NCBI RefSeq assembly: GCF_025370755.1
Contig: NZ_JAMXFC010000001.1
Location: 62,001 to 126,000, forward strand
Source of the DNA: Laspinema sp. D2d
GTDB lineage: Bacteria; Cyanobacteriota; Cyanobacteriia; Cyanobacteriales; Laspinemataceae
DNA: 64,000 nucleotides
Direction of reading: 5' to 3'
Part shown: in pieces, positions 55,111-64,000 of the stretch
Layout of the letters: the number at the start of each line of letters is the position of its first letter
Numbering within the stretch: position 1 is the stretch's first letter
Program-made: the position numbers and the translations under genes
Notes under the pieces: model-generated
Told to the model about the DNA's origin: nothing
The model's database searches: none
The model's input: the letters and a program-made list of their open reading frames with translations, nothing else

Positions 55111-56109
55111 CTATAGTACCCGCTTGCCGAGTCGTTCCAGGGCCAATAAACCGGCACCATAGGCGGGTTCATGGCGAGGGGAGATGACTTGAACCCGAGG
55201 AAATTGGGTGCGAAGGGACTCCCTGAACCGATCGCCCAAATGGCAGACACTGCGCCAGACTCCGCCAATGGTAACCACCTCAAATGCCTGTTCTGGGGTA
55301 AAGAGGGCCGAGGCAACGGTTTGAGTCATCAGGACCAATTCCCCTGCTGCATCCTCCAGAATCTGCAGGGCGATCGCATCTCCGGCAGCAGCAGTGCGAT
55401 CGACGAGAGGAGATAATGCGGCAATTTCCGTCACCCCCCATCCCCGGCGATAGATGACTTCGATTAAATCTTCTAACTGGTTCAAATTGAGAGACTCTCG
55501 GAAAGCATCCGTGAGTAAGGTTTTGGGTCCTCGCCCATCCTGCGATCTCGCCGCCGCCCTTAACCCGGCGATCGCAATCTGATACCCGCTGCCTTCATCT
55601 CCAAATCGATATCCCCAACCGCCTGCGCGTTTACTCTCTCCCTGGGAATTGCACCCATAAGCGATCGAACCCGTACCCGCCACGATCGCCACCCCAGAAG
55701 CGGATCCCGTCCCTCCCACCAAGGCGATCGCACAGTCATGAGTCACCACCACCCCTGATGAATCCACCTTCCAGCGAATTGGTAGGGGACTTTCCTGGTA
55801 CAACTCCACCACCAAACCTTGCACCACCTGGACATCTGCCGGACGGCCCACCCCCGCTAATCCCACGCCAATTCCGGCGATCGCTACCCCTGGGAGTTCC
55901 TTCACCGCTGAGGCGATCGCCTGTGAGATGGACTCTGATGCTGCCGCCAACCCAATGGTTTGATAATTCGAGGGACCTGCCTCACCCCGTCCGGCGATCG
56001 TCCCGGTTTCATCCATCACCAGGCAAACAGTCTTGGTCCCTCCCCCATCAATGCCCAACACCCAGTCTGTGCTATCGTTAAACTCTGAATCCCTTATCCC
56101 ATCCCTCAT
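55111..56109 (-). CDS. N-acetylglucosamine kinase-like protein (BadF/BcrA ATPase family)
   Basis: An ASKHA-fold sugar kinase-like protein. The 332 residues from ATG 56109 have the phosphate loop GIDGGGTKT near residue 18, THDCAIALVGG near 110, VAIVAGTGSIAYG near 127, the GWGYRFGDEGSGYQIAI signature near 150 and a C-terminal GGV/PAYGAGLLA adenosine motif. Length and motifs fit GlcNAc kinase relatives that recycle cell-wall sugars; the exact substrate is not certain. A TTG two codons upstream is the alternative start. Confidence 0.85.
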   Translation of the reverse strand: MRDGIRDSEFNDSTDWVLGIDGGGTKTVCLVMDETGTIAGRGEAGPSNYQTIGLAAASESISQAIASAVKELPGVAIAGIGVGLAGVGRPADVQVVQGLVVELYQESPLPIRWKVDSSGVVVTHDCAIALVGGTGSASGVAIVAGTGSIAYGCNSQGESKRAGGWGYRFGDEGSGYQIAIAGLRAAARSQDGRGPKTLLTDAFRESLNLNQLEDLIEVIYRRGWGVTEIAALSPLVDRTAAAGDAIALQILEDAAGELVLMTQTVASALFTPEQAFEVVTIGGVWRSVCHLGDRFRESLRTQFPRVQVISPRHEPAYGAGLLALERLGKRVL

Positions 56110-56315
56110 TCCCAATTCTTAACCCCCTAACCTGATATCCACAACCCACCGCCACCGGCGCAAAAACTCCCCGCCCCCGAGTCGCGACAATACCCGGGTT
56201 ACCCCTACTGCCATCTATCCAGGGTGGTGATTATCACCGCAAAACGTTACCCTGTATAAGATAGCGTTCATGAGCTCAATTGCTGAAATTCAGTCTTAAA
56301 GATAGATTCATCACC

Positions 56316-58910
56316 ATGTCAAACCAATACTCTTATTTTGATACAGAAAACAACGGTCATAAAACCTTTGAACTTCCGGGGGCCAAACCGCATTACAATC
56401 CCGATCGCCCCGGACAAGTCGAACATATCTGCTTAGATTTGGCCCTTGACTTGGCAAATCAAAGCTATCAAGGGACTTGCAGCATTCGCCTGATGCCCGT
56501 GAGAACCGGCATCGATCGCCTGACGTTAGATGCCGTCAACCTGAATCTTCATGACGTCACCATCAGCAATACCCCCCAACCCTTTGATTATGATGGGGAA
56601 CGGTTAGAAATTCACCTCACCCAACCCACGGAAGCAGAACATCCCCTCACCCTCGTAATCACCTACGGGGTCGAACAGCCCCAGCGTGGCATCTATTTTA
56701 TCGCCCCAGATGCCCACTATCCCCAAAAATCTGTCCAAGTTTGGACCCAAGGGGAAGATGAAGATTCCCGCTTCTGGTTTCCTTGTTTTGACTACCCCGG
56801 ACAACTCGCCACCTCAGAAATTCGCGTTCGAGTTCCTAAACCCTACCTCGCCATTTCTAATGGGGAACTGATTTCCACCGAAGAAGAAGGCAGCGATAAA
56901 ATTTATCATTGGTTCCAAAAACAGGTACATCCCACCTATTTAATGACCTTAGCCGTGGGAGATTTTGCCGAAATTTGTGATGAATGGAACGGCAAACCTG
57001 TAGTTTATTATGTAGAAAAAGGTCGCGAAGAAGATGCCCGTCGCAGCATGGGCAAAACCCCGCGCATGATGGAATATTTTAGTCAAGCGTTTGGCTATGC
57101 TTATCCTTATCCTAAATATGCCCAAGTTTGCGTCGAAGATTTTATCTTCGGCGGCATGGAAAATACCTCAACTACCCTACTGACCGATCGCTGTCTATTA
57201 GATGAACGCGCCCAACTAGATAACCAACGGACCGAAAGTTTAGTTGCCCATGAACTTGCCCACCAATGGTTTGGGGATTTAGTCGTGATTAAACATTGGT
57301 CTCATGCCTGGATTAAAGAAGGAATGGCTTCTTATTCCGAGGTGTTATGGACTGATGAAGAATATGGTCCAGAAGATGCGGCTTATTATTTACTCAATGA
57401 AGCACGCAGTTATTTGAATGAAGATAAAACCCGCTATCGGCGACCGATTGTCACTCACGTTTATCGGGAGGCGATCGAGCTTTATGACCGCCACTTGTAT
57501 GAAAAAGGCGCTTGCGTTTATCACATGATTCGGGCGGAGTTAGGGGATGAATTGTTTTTTAAAGCAATTCATACTTTTGTTAATGATAATGCCCATCAAA
57601 CTGTAGAGACTGTGGACTTACTGCGGGCCATTGAAAAGGCCACAGGTCGAAATTTGATGTTTTTGTTTGACCAATATGTCTATCGCGGCGGTCATCCCGA
57701 TTATAAAGTCTCTTACAACTGGGATGGAGATAGCAAACTAGCCAAAGTGACCATTACCCAAAGTCATGTCAAAACCACCGGGGAAAAAGGGAATGAGAAA
57801 GAGTTATTTGACCTTAAAATTCCCATTGGATTTGGGTACAAGACTGGCGAACCTCTGAAAACCTTTACGGTGCGTGTGAATCAGCGCGAACAAAGTTTCT
57901 ACTTCGCCGTTGGGGAAAAGCCGAGTTATATCAGCTTTGATGTGGGAAATGCCACCCTCAAAACGGTCCATTTAGAATATCCAATCGCTGAATTGAAAGC
58001 CCAGTTACAGTACGATCTAGACCCCGTATCGCGGATTTATGCTGCTGTTGCCTTGGCAAAAAAAGGCGGATTAGAAGCGGTGAAAGCCCTCGGTTCTGCC
58101 TTAAAAACCGAACGGTTTTGGGGAGTGCGCTTAGAAGTTGCGAAACAACTCGGTAAGATTAAATTAGATCAAGCCTTTGACGAATTAATCGTCGGGTTAG
58201 CGGATGAAGATGCGCGGGTTCGATATGCGGTGGTGGAAACATTAGCACAGCATAAAACCCACGAAAGCTATCAGGCGATCGCCCAAGTTTTGGAACAGGG
58301 AGATGCGAGTTATAATGTGGAAGCGGCAGCGGCAAGAGCAGTCGCCTCAATCTGTGCCGGAAAACGGAATGAACCCCTGGACGAAAAAGATGCGATCGCC
58401 CGATTGCAAAAGGTTTTAAATGAACGCGCCGGATGGAATGAAGTGGTTCGCAGTGGTGCAATTTCCGGCTTAAGTAAGCTCAAAACTTCAGAAGATGCCC
58501 TCGATATCATTCTGGATTATACCGGCAATGGTGTCCCCCAACCCTTGCGATTAGCGGCAATTCGCGCCCTGGGTGGCATTTCGACAGGTCAAACTCCAGG
58601 CAATTTAGAGCGAATTTTGGACCGTCTTTCAGACTTATCCGCAGAAACCTTTTTCTTGACGCAAGTTGCGGTTGCCTCCGCCTTGGGACAAATGGAAACA
58701 CCCAAGGCGATCGCTATTCTACAAAGTTTAGCCGATGCCACCCCCGATGGCCGAGTCCGTCGCGTTGCTGAAGAAGCAGTTTCTAAGGTTGAGAAAAATA
58801 TCGGATCTGATAAAGCAGTGAAGCAATTACGCCAAGAACTGGATCAGATTAAGAAAGAAAATCAAGAACTTCGCAGTCGGTTGGAACATTTGGAAGCGAA
58901 AACCAAATAA
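56316..58910 (+). CDS. M1 family aminopeptidase with HEAT-like C-terminus
   Basis: A zinc aminopeptidase that removes N-terminal residues from peptides. The 864-residue protein from ATG 56316 has the beta-sandwich N-terminal domain, the exopeptidase motif GGMEN near residue 284 and the zinc site HELAHQWFGD with the second Glu in WIKEGMASY about 18 residues on. The C-terminal 280 residues contain HEAT-type helical repeats (about residues 575-820; ALGSALKTERFWGVRLEVAK, AIAQVLEQG...) and a terminal coiled coil (about 830-864). There is no signal peptide, so it is cytoplasmic. An upstream TTG (56280) is less likely. Confidence 0.93.
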   Translation: MSNQYSYFDTENNGHKTFELPGAKPHYNPDRPGQVEHICLDLALDLANQSYQGTCSIRLMPVRTGIDRLTLDAVNLNLHDVTISNTPQPFDYDGERLEIHLTQPTEAEHPLTLVITYGVEQPQRGIYFIAPDAHYPQKSVQVWTQGEDEDSRFWFPCFDYPGQLATSEIRVRVPKPYLAISNGELISTEEEGSDKIYHWFQKQVHPTYLMTLAVGDFAEICDEWNGKPVVYYVEKGREEDARRSMGKTPRMMEYFSQAFGYAYPYPKYAQVCVEDFIFGGMENTSTTLLTDRCLLDERAQLDNQRTESLVAHELAHQWFGDLVVIKHWSHAWIKEGMASYSEVLWTDEEYGPEDAAYYLLNEARSYLNEDKTRYRRPIVTHVYREAIELYDRHLYEKGACVYHMIRAELGDELFFKAIHTFVNDNAHQTVETVDLLRAIEKATGRNLMFLFDQYVYRGGHPDYKVSYNWDGDSKLAKVTITQSHVKTTGEKGNEKELFDLKIPIGFGYKTGEPLKTFTVRVNQREQSFYFAVGEKPSYISFDVGNATLKTVHLEYPIAELKAQLQYDLDPVSRIYAAVALAKKGGLEAVKALGSALKTERFWGVRLEVAKQLGKIKLDQAFDELIVGLADEDARVRYAVVETLAQHKTHESYQAIAQVLEQGDASYNVEAAAARAVASICAGKRNEPLDEKDAIARLQKVLNERAGWNEVVRSGAISGLSKLKTSEDALDIILDYTGNGVPQPLRLAAIRALGGISTGQTPGNLERILDRLSDLSAETFFLTQVAVASALGQMETPKAIAILQSLADATPDGRVRRVAEEAVSKVEKNIGSDKAVKQLRQELDQIKKENQELRSRLEHLEAKTK

Positions 58911-58927
58911 TGGGGTAAGTTTCCATT

Positions 58928-59126
58928 ATTCCTCTGACTTCCCCCGTTAAGTCAACATTTATTCCTCTAGCTTCCCCCGTTAAGTCAACATTTATTCCTC
59001 TGGCTTCCCCCTTCTTAAGGGGGACGGGAGGGGGATCTAACGGGGACGGGAGGGGGATCTCACTAACATTGATTAGACCTCTTAAAAATTTCCAGATTGA
59101 TCCCCCCAACCCCCCTTGATAAGGGG
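58928..59126. repeat. 33-base tandem repeat and dispersed palindromes
   Basis: ATTCCTCTRRCTTCCCCCGTTAAG-type units start at 58928, 58961 and 58994, exactly 33 bases apart. They are followed by two copies of ACGGGAGGGGGATCT and a CCCCCCTTGATAAGGGGGG palindrome near 59110. A diverged copy recurs near 59150-59240. The period of 33 keeps one reading frame open on the minus strand, but there is no sign of a gene. Confidence 0.75.
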
Positions 59127-59300
59127 GGCTTAAGAGATTTAGGCAAGAGGTTTATTCCTCTGGATTCCGCGATTTTAAGGGAGACGGGAGGGTTAGGTAA
59201 CTAACATTTATTCCTCTGGCTTCCCCCTTAAAATTGTGAATGGGAGGGGAATCTCTCTCGGAATGAAAGTATGCAGTCTATGTGACCCCTTGAGAGAACA

Positions 59301-59325
59301 AAACCCGCTAAAGCGGGTTTTATTT
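59301..59325. terminator. Bidirectional terminator between pepN-like and STAS genes
   Basis: AAACCCGC-taaa-GCGGGTTT followed by TATTTT on the plus strand, with A residues on the other side. It separates the convergent aminopeptidase and the STAS operon. Confidence 0.8.
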
Positions 59326-59376
59326 TCTGAATTGTTCGACATAAAAGCTGAGGGTATTTTTTCCAAAAAATAGGGG

Positions 59377-59730
59377 TTATTCTAGGGTTAACTGTAAGTT
59401 AGGACAAAGTTTCAGAAAATTTTGTAGCGACTTGCGTTGCCACGAAATTTCATCAGAACCGATGATAGCCAGTTGAATGGTGTTCTTTTTTCGCATGGCG
59501 ATCGCAAACTTAGAGAGCATACTAATCCCCGAACTATTTAGAAACTCCAGCTTTTTAAGGTCTAGGGTCATAGTGGGGGGATTGAGTTCCGCAACCTCGT
59601 TAAGTAACTGGGCGATCGGAGCATAATCCGCTGAGCCCGTGAGACTGAGTTCCCCTTCAATTTTAACCGTTACCGATTCCGGAACGTAATGCACGCGGTA
59701 GTCTTCACCTTTGATTTCTTGAAAATTCAT
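59377..59730 (-). CDS. STAS-domain protein (anti-sigma factor antagonist-like)
   Basis: A 117-residue protein of the STAS fold. The conserved loop is DLKKLEFLNSSGISMLSKF, with Ser residues at about 68-69 in the position phosphorylated in SpoIIAA/RsbV proteins. It lies directly downstream of a GHKL-like protein and a SpoIIE-type phosphatase, the classical partner-switching trio and similar to the Synechocystis icfG cluster. The phosphatase would dephosphorylate this protein to release its partner. Its target is unknown. Confidence 0.88.
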   Translation of the reverse strand: MNFQEIKGEDYRVHYVPESVTVKIEGELSLTGSADYAPIAQLLNEVAELNPPTMTLDLKKLEFLNSSGISMLSKFAIAMRKKNTIQLAIIGSDEISWQRKSLQNFLKLCPNLQLTLE

Positions 59731-59810
59731 GTTCTATTGCCTCCGGAGCAGGTGCTCTGGTTAAAGTTTACCTGAACTGGACTCATGACGGTTAAAATCA
59801 ATCCCTCACT

Positions 59811-60386
59811 TTATAAAACCAGTTGAACGAGGGTCGTTGCCAGCATGAGATTGGGAGTATTGGGGATGGGATCAAATTTCCATCCTAATTTTGCGGAGTA
59901 GTCAATAATCATGGTGAGAAATCCCAGTCCGGAATCTTCCTCGTTTTCTTCCACCCGTTTCATATATAACTCTTGCGGGTCTGAAGAAAGCAGTTCTTCA
60001 ATAAAGGCTTTAAAGCGATCGCCTGATTCTAGGGTCACCGTATTTCTGGACATTAAAACAATTGTCTTTTTCGGACCTTCAATAAAATGAATTCCAAATC
60101 TCACCGGATATTCATCCGAAGGGCTATGAAATTTCATTGTATTTTCTAACAGTTCATTGGCAACATAGCTGACTGAACCCTTGTAATCTTTTAGACGCCG
60201 TTTAGCCTGGGGGTCATTATCGTCAATAGGCAAAAAAGTAGCCAGATAATCGGCTACAAAATAAGCCGATAATAAATTATTCCGCCAGCGGTCTTTAATC
60301 GGGCGAGAGTTAGCCGAAAAGCCAATATCTAAATAATCATGCCCGGGAGGTAAATCGTGAATAAAGTCTCCAAATATTTCACTCAT
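59811..60386 (-). CDS. GHKL-like partner-switching protein (slr1861-type)
   Basis: A 191-residue protein with features of a diverged GHKL ATPase: VSYVANELLENTMKFHSPS (N-box-like, near residue 75) and DSGLGFLTMIIDY (G-box-like, near residue 150). The N-terminal part has FSANSRPIKDRWRNNLLSA. It occupies the place of the anti-sigma kinase in RsbW-type modules, 24 bases after the phosphatase gene stop and 80 bases before the STAS gene. Kinase activity on the STAS protein is inferred from context. Confidence 0.75.
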   Translation of the reverse strand: MSEIFGDFIHDLPPGHDYLDIGFSANSRPIKDRWRNNLLSAYFVADYLATFLPIDDNDPQAKRRLKDYKGSVSYVANELLENTMKFHSPSDEYPVRFGIHFIEGPKKTIVLMSRNTVTLESGDRFKAFIEELLSSDPQELYMKRVEENEEDSGLGFLTMIIDYSAKLGWKFDPIPNTPNLMLATTLVQLVL

Positions 60387-60410
60387 GACCGTCTGAACTC
60401 CTTCTCTAAC

Positions 60411-62894
60411 CTATTTTTGCTTAATGACCACCAAAGTCATATCATCCAGCATTTTTTGACCATCGATGTACCGTTGGACATCAGCGATCGCCACTTGTTG
60501 GATTTCTTCAACGGATTGGTGCCAATGCTGACTGATAATGTCACACAATTGATTCACGCCATATCGTTGCTTTTGTCTATTCTTGGCTTCCGTAATTCCA
60601 TCGGTATAAAGAACAATGCCATCTCCCGATTTGAGTTTCACACAAATCTGAGCAATAAACTCTGTAATGTCTTCATCTAATCCGATGGGTAGCCCTAAAT
60701 CTATTGTATCCACCCGCTCAATGTGACCACCCCCACGGACCACCAGAATTTCCTCATGTTGTCCGCTGATACTCACTTGGCCCTGGTTATAGTTTAACAC
60801 AGCTAAAGTGAGATTCTTATCCGTTTTCATGCGCTGGACGTTCTGATAAATCGTCCGGTTAAGGGTGTCTAAAAACCTCACTGGATCGGTTTCCCTACTC
60901 TCTTTGAGGGTGCGGACCGCTGTTTGAGTCATCACCATCAGGATCCCGCTTTCCAGTCCATGTCCAGTCACATCACCAATGGCGATCGTTCCCACCCCAT
61001 CATAATTGAGCACATCATAATAATCTCCCCCAACTTCCTCTGCACTTTCCATAAAAGCCGCAATTTCTAACCCTTCAATAGCGGTTAATTCCTCCGGTTG
61101 GGGTAACAGCATTTTTTGAAGTTGTTGAGTGACTTCCAGTTCGGCACTCATCCGGATATTTTCCCCTTTGAGCTTATCGCTCTCTTGTTGAGCATAGCGC
61201 CATTCGCTAATATCAATCCCCACGGATACAGTCGCCGTCCCTTGCTGATATTTCTGAACCACCATTAAGTAATACCGAGGCTTCCCCTTCACAAAAATTC
61301 TAATTTCCTGGGAAGCCCCGAGGTCTGAACTGTTGAGAAACTGCTGCATAAAATCAGCATATTCATGACTATTTTGCGCGAACCCAATTTGTTGACCGAC
61401 CATTTCTTCGGGCTTTAAATTTAGGCTATCGGCCAGATAACGGTTCACCCCCAGATAAGTTCCACGGGAATTAATCCAAGAAATGGAACCGGGAACCGCA
61501 TTTAAAACCGCCTCAAGCTGTTCTTTAGAGGCGGCTAATTCTTGTTCATGATGGATCAAGTCTTGGTTTGCCTGTTCTAACGCCCTAAATGAGGTTTTAA
61601 GCTGATCGACCATCTGGTTAAAAGAATCCGCCAGTTTTTCCAGTTCAATAATGCCTCGGGCATAAACCGGGCGATCCAGTTGGCCCTTCGCGATTTCTTC
61701 TGAGGATTGCGTCACTCGCAGAATAGGCCGTAAAATCCATTGAGCGATCGCCACCCCACAGGAAATTGAAACCATTAGGGCTAGGAAACAGAGCACCACC
61801 GTCTGCTGAGTATTTTCATGAATTTCCTCCATGAAATCCGCTTCCGGTATCCCCACTAAAATCAGCCAATCAATTCCGCGATCGTCCTCAAAAGGCATCA
61901 CTTGCAGAAAATGTTTTGCGCCTTCCAGGAAAAATTCTACCCCTTGGGATTGCTTAATATTCTCCAAAGACCCAAACTGATCGGTTAACGCATTGAGGGC
62001 CGCATTTAAGCGCGGATTTTGACTCTCAGTGGCAGGCAGACGTTGAGGTTCCTCCCCATTAAGTCCTGGAATCAAAGTTGGTTTTTGGGTGGAGGTGGCA
62101 ACGAGTAACCCATTGCGTTCGAGGATAAATGCCTCTCCAGTTTTGCCAATTTTGAGCGTTTCTAAAAACTGGTTGATTCCCGAGAGGGGGACATCCCATA
62201 AGAGCACCCCCAGGAAACGGCGATCGCGGTCATACACAGGATACACCGCAGAAACATCCAGCCGTTGCCCGATCGCACTCGGTTCAATTCCTGTCCAAAT
62301 TGGCCTCCCCTCCTGCACCGCCTGTTGATACCAACCGCGAGTTCGGGAATCATAGTTAGGGCGTTCCCGAAGCAATTCCCCCGGTTTCCCATCATCCCCC
62401 CGAGCATAGCGCCGCAAACTCCTCCCGGTTTGCTCAGTAGACAACACGAGATAATGTTCTAAAGGGTTGACCCCTACCAACTCCCCCCGTTCATTGGCAT
62501 AGGCGATCGTCCCCAGGTCCAAAAATTCACGACTTTGTTCCCAAAAATACTCCAGTAGCACGTCCGGGTCCTCTCGGTCAATTCCATTTTGGCGAAACAC
62601 TTGGGCATTTAGGTGATGCACCAAATGAGGTCGATCTAAATAACGCTGCACCTCTTCTTGCACGCGCTGGGCAATTTCTCCGCGCAGTTGACTGGCAAGT
62701 TCATTCACCGTTCGCTGTCCACTGCGAAAGGACAGCCACCCCACCAGTCCCGTTGAGAGTAAGACGGGAATAATAAACGGAACCACCAAAACCGTGCGAA
62801 GGCGAAATTTTCCTAGGGATTGGAACCAAGGGCGACTCAAGGGAATCGGGTTCATGGATGGCGGGATGGGGGCTGGAGAGGACTCGGTAAGCAT
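60411..62894 (-). CDS. SpoIIE-type phosphatase with Cache, HAMP and PAS sensors
   Basis: A membrane-bound PP2C-type Ser/Thr phosphatase that links extracellular signals to partner switching. The 827 residues comprise a membrane helix (34-56), a periplasmic double-Cache-like domain (about 60-360), a second helix (364-388), HAMP (to about 440), a PAS domain (about 462-565) and a SpoIIE phosphatase domain (about 605-827). Metal ligands are visible: D624 in GGDYYD, D641 in GDVTGHG, D765 in DGITEA and D817-D818 in DDMT. It heads the icfG-like operon. Related Synechocystis genes affect carbon-dependent growth; the ligand here is unknown. Confidence 0.92.
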   Translation of the reverse strand: MLTESSPAPIPPSMNPIPLSRPWFQSLGKFRLRTVLVVPFIIPVLLSTGLVGWLSFRSGQRTVNELASQLRGEIAQRVQEEVQRYLDRPHLVHHLNAQVFRQNGIDREDPDVLLEYFWEQSREFLDLGTIAYANERGELVGVNPLEHYLVLSTEQTGRSLRRYARGDDGKPGELLRERPNYDSRTRGWYQQAVQEGRPIWTGIEPSAIGQRLDVSAVYPVYDRDRRFLGVLLWDVPLSGINQFLETLKIGKTGEAFILERNGLLVATSTQKPTLIPGLNGEEPQRLPATESQNPRLNAALNALTDQFGSLENIKQSQGVEFFLEGAKHFLQVMPFEDDRGIDWLILVGIPEADFMEEIHENTQQTVVLCFLALMVSISCGVAIAQWILRPILRVTQSSEEIAKGQLDRPVYARGIIELEKLADSFNQMVDQLKTSFRALEQANQDLIHHEQELAASKEQLEAVLNAVPGSISWINSRGTYLGVNRYLADSLNLKPEEMVGQQIGFAQNSHEYADFMQQFLNSSDLGASQEIRIFVKGKPRYYLMVVQKYQQGTATVSVGIDISEWRYAQQESDKLKGENIRMSAELEVTQQLQKMLLPQPEELTAIEGLEIAAFMESAEEVGGDYYDVLNYDGVGTIAIGDVTGHGLESGILMVMTQTAVRTLKESRETDPVRFLDTLNRTIYQNVQRMKTDKNLTLAVLNYNQGQVSISGQHEEILVVRGGGHIERVDTIDLGLPIGLDEDITEFIAQICVKLKSGDGIVLYTDGITEAKNRQKQRYGVNQLCDIISQHWHQSVEEIQQVAIADVQRYIDGQKMLDDMTLVVIKQK

Positions 62895-63001
62895 GGGGCG
62901 GATTTTAAATGTAAAGTGTTTGACATTTCAAGCCGATCACCCTGTGGTTTTAACTCAGTTCTAACCCAAACCAACTGTAGTGGATATTTAGCGCGGACAT
63001 C

Positions 63002-63089
63002 GGATAACGACTGAAGTCGTTACTACGAACGAAAGAAACGACTTTAGTCGTTATCTGAGGTTTGTAGTAACGACTTCAGTCGTTTCTTT
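63002..63089. repeat. Inverted copies of an AACGACTGAAGTCGTTACTAC repeat
   Basis: A forward unit at 63005-63030 and its reverse complement at 63061-63087 flank a third partial copy AACGACTTTAGTCGTT at 63037-63052. A single copy is at 37274-37310. The units are internally palindromic (AACGACT/AGTCGTT). This is a dispersed element of the ycf23 downstream region. Confidence 0.7.
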
Positions 63090-63124
63090 AGGAGTTATCG
63101 TAACTAACCCAACTCAATCCAGAA

Positions 63125-63874
63125 TTAGGCGTGGATGGTGGAACGACTAACGGTGGATAAGGCTTCAACGAGACTCTTGACCCCAGCGATCGCCGCGAGT
63201 TCGTTATCCAGGCGGTTAATCGCGGAACCAACGCCCACTCCAGCGGCCCCAGCGGCGATCGCCATCGGTGCCGTGATGGTGGAAATCCCCGAGGCGCACA
63301 GAACCGGCACAGAAACTGCCCGGGAAATGGCGGAGGCAGCCGCCAACGTGGGTGCTGCTTTTTCGATCGCCCCTAAGATACCAGCGTGTACGGGATTGCT
63401 GCTGGTCCCGCCTTCGGTTTGGATAATATCTGCACCCGCTTTCACCAATTCCTCGGCTAAATCCACTTGCTGATCCAGTTCCAAAATATGGGGAACAGTG
63501 ACGGAAAGCACGATATTCGGCAGTAAGGCGCGGGTTTCCCGCGTCAGTTGCAGCACTTCAGCGGCTTCAAAACGCCGACCCATTGCATAGAAGGCATCAA
63601 AGTTACCAATTTCGATTAAATCTGCACCCGCTTCTACACAGGCTACAAATTTTTCCGGTTCAACGGCAGACACACAAATCGGTAAATCGGTCAACTGTTT
63701 GGCTAATTTGACTAAAGCCGGATCGGCAGCAATATCGATAAAGGTTGCGCCCCCGCGATCGGCGGCCCGAACCACGGTAGCAACGCGATCGGCGTCAAAG
63801 TTGGTCAATCCGGTGATAATTTTTAAGGCACGTCCTTGTTGAAAGGCACGGTCTAAAGCAGGAATCATGGTCAT
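63125..63874 (-). CDS. ycf23: DUF561 / Ycf23 family TIM-barrel protein
   Basis: A 249-residue protein of the Ycf23 family, present in cyanobacteria and red-lineage plastids. The chain reads as a TIM-barrel: LKIITGLTNFDADRVATVV, GATFIDIAADPALV, ICVSAVEPEKFVACVEAGADLIEIGNFDAFY, KAGADIIQTEGGTSS and a final phosphate-binding-like AAGAAGVGVGSAINRL. No enzyme activity is established. It starts at ATG 63874 with a second Met at codon 3. The last 126 bases of the window upstream hold no gene. Confidence 0.92.
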   Translation of the reverse strand: MTMIPALDRAFQQGRALKIITGLTNFDADRVATVVRAADRGGATFIDIAADPALVKLAKQLTDLPICVSAVEPEKFVACVEAGADLIEIGNFDAFYAMGRRFEAAEVLQLTRETRALLPNIVLSVTVPHILELDQQVDLAEELVKAGADIIQTEGGTSSNPVHAGILGAIEKAAPTLAAASAISRAVSVPVLCASGISTITAPMAIAAGAAGVGVGSAINRLDNELAAIAGVKSLVEALSTVSRSTIHA

Positions 63875-64000
63875 AATTCAGTTCAGTTTTGAGGCTAATT
63901 TAGCTTTATTTTGACATTCCCTGGTGCAAGACACCAGAGGCAGGGGAGGTTTACGGGTTGGGGGATGAGTCTTCAACCTGATAGGAACACCAATCACTCC

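Noticed and set aside
58928-59020. CRISPR-like or coding repeat
   Set aside because: The 33-base units have no spacers. The open minus-strand frame results only from the repeat period being a multiple of three.

Overview
The window is about 64 kb of cyanobacterial chromosome, most likely from a filamentous, non-heterocystous Oscillatoriales-type organism. The evidence is a photosystem II D1 gene, very frequent HIP1 palindromes (GCGATCGC), a set of cyanobacteria-specific genes (pipX/pipY, sepF, ycf23, CP12-like, DUF3086, DUF3119, DUF2256), plastoquinone and phytol enzymes, and an icfG-type phosphatase module. The species cannot be fixed from the sequence alone. There are no rRNA genes, convincing intact tRNAs, CRISPR arrays or complete insertion sequences.

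Layout. 0-2.4 kb: psbA encoding a high-light type D1 (E130) behind a two-repeat HLR1 site, a decayed Uma2 gene tail and a small lipoprotein. 2.5-6.5 kb: der, an ECF-transporter T component and a trpE-like gene that overlaps it. 6.9-9.9 kb: the nitrogen/PLP/division cluster pipX-pipY-sepF-proC. 10-14.7 kb: an envelope lipid block (plsY, DUF3086, DUF3119, MlaE permease) and small membrane or secreted proteins. 15-20.9 kb: an unusual Wzz-HNH fusion, ppx, the prenyltransferase ubiA and an M23 peptidase. 21-26 kb: glgA, a GH108 muramidase, hemC and a P-loop kinase-like gene. 26-30 kb: loosely packed hypothetical genes, including a stand-alone HisKA domain that lacks its histidine. 30.4-35.2 kb: an NAD synthesis operon (pncB-nadD-nrtR-nadE) with its own NrtR regulator. 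35.6-39.9 kb: small conserved proteins, phytol kinase, yidD, a cysteine-poor CP12-like protein and selO.

40-44.5 kb holds the most striking gene: a nitric oxide synthase with a complete oxygenase and flavoprotein reductase, preceded by a beta-rich N-terminus and two globin-like domains. The first globin has lost its proximal histidine. The N-terminal 53 residues or so lie in another frame, so there is a frameshift at about 44327. ChaB, DUF2256 and an isoaspartyl peptidase follow.

47.5-56 kb: beta-helix protein, glmU, an HD-GYP response regulator, an MnmC-like methyltransferase overlapping an orphan N6-adenine DNA methylase, and an N-acetylglucosamine kinase-like gene. 56-64 kb: an M1 aminopeptidase with a HEAT-like C-terminus, a partner-switching module (SpoIIE-type phosphatase, GHKL-like protein, STAS protein) and ycf23. 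Several families of short palindromic and tandem repeats fill the intergenic spaces.
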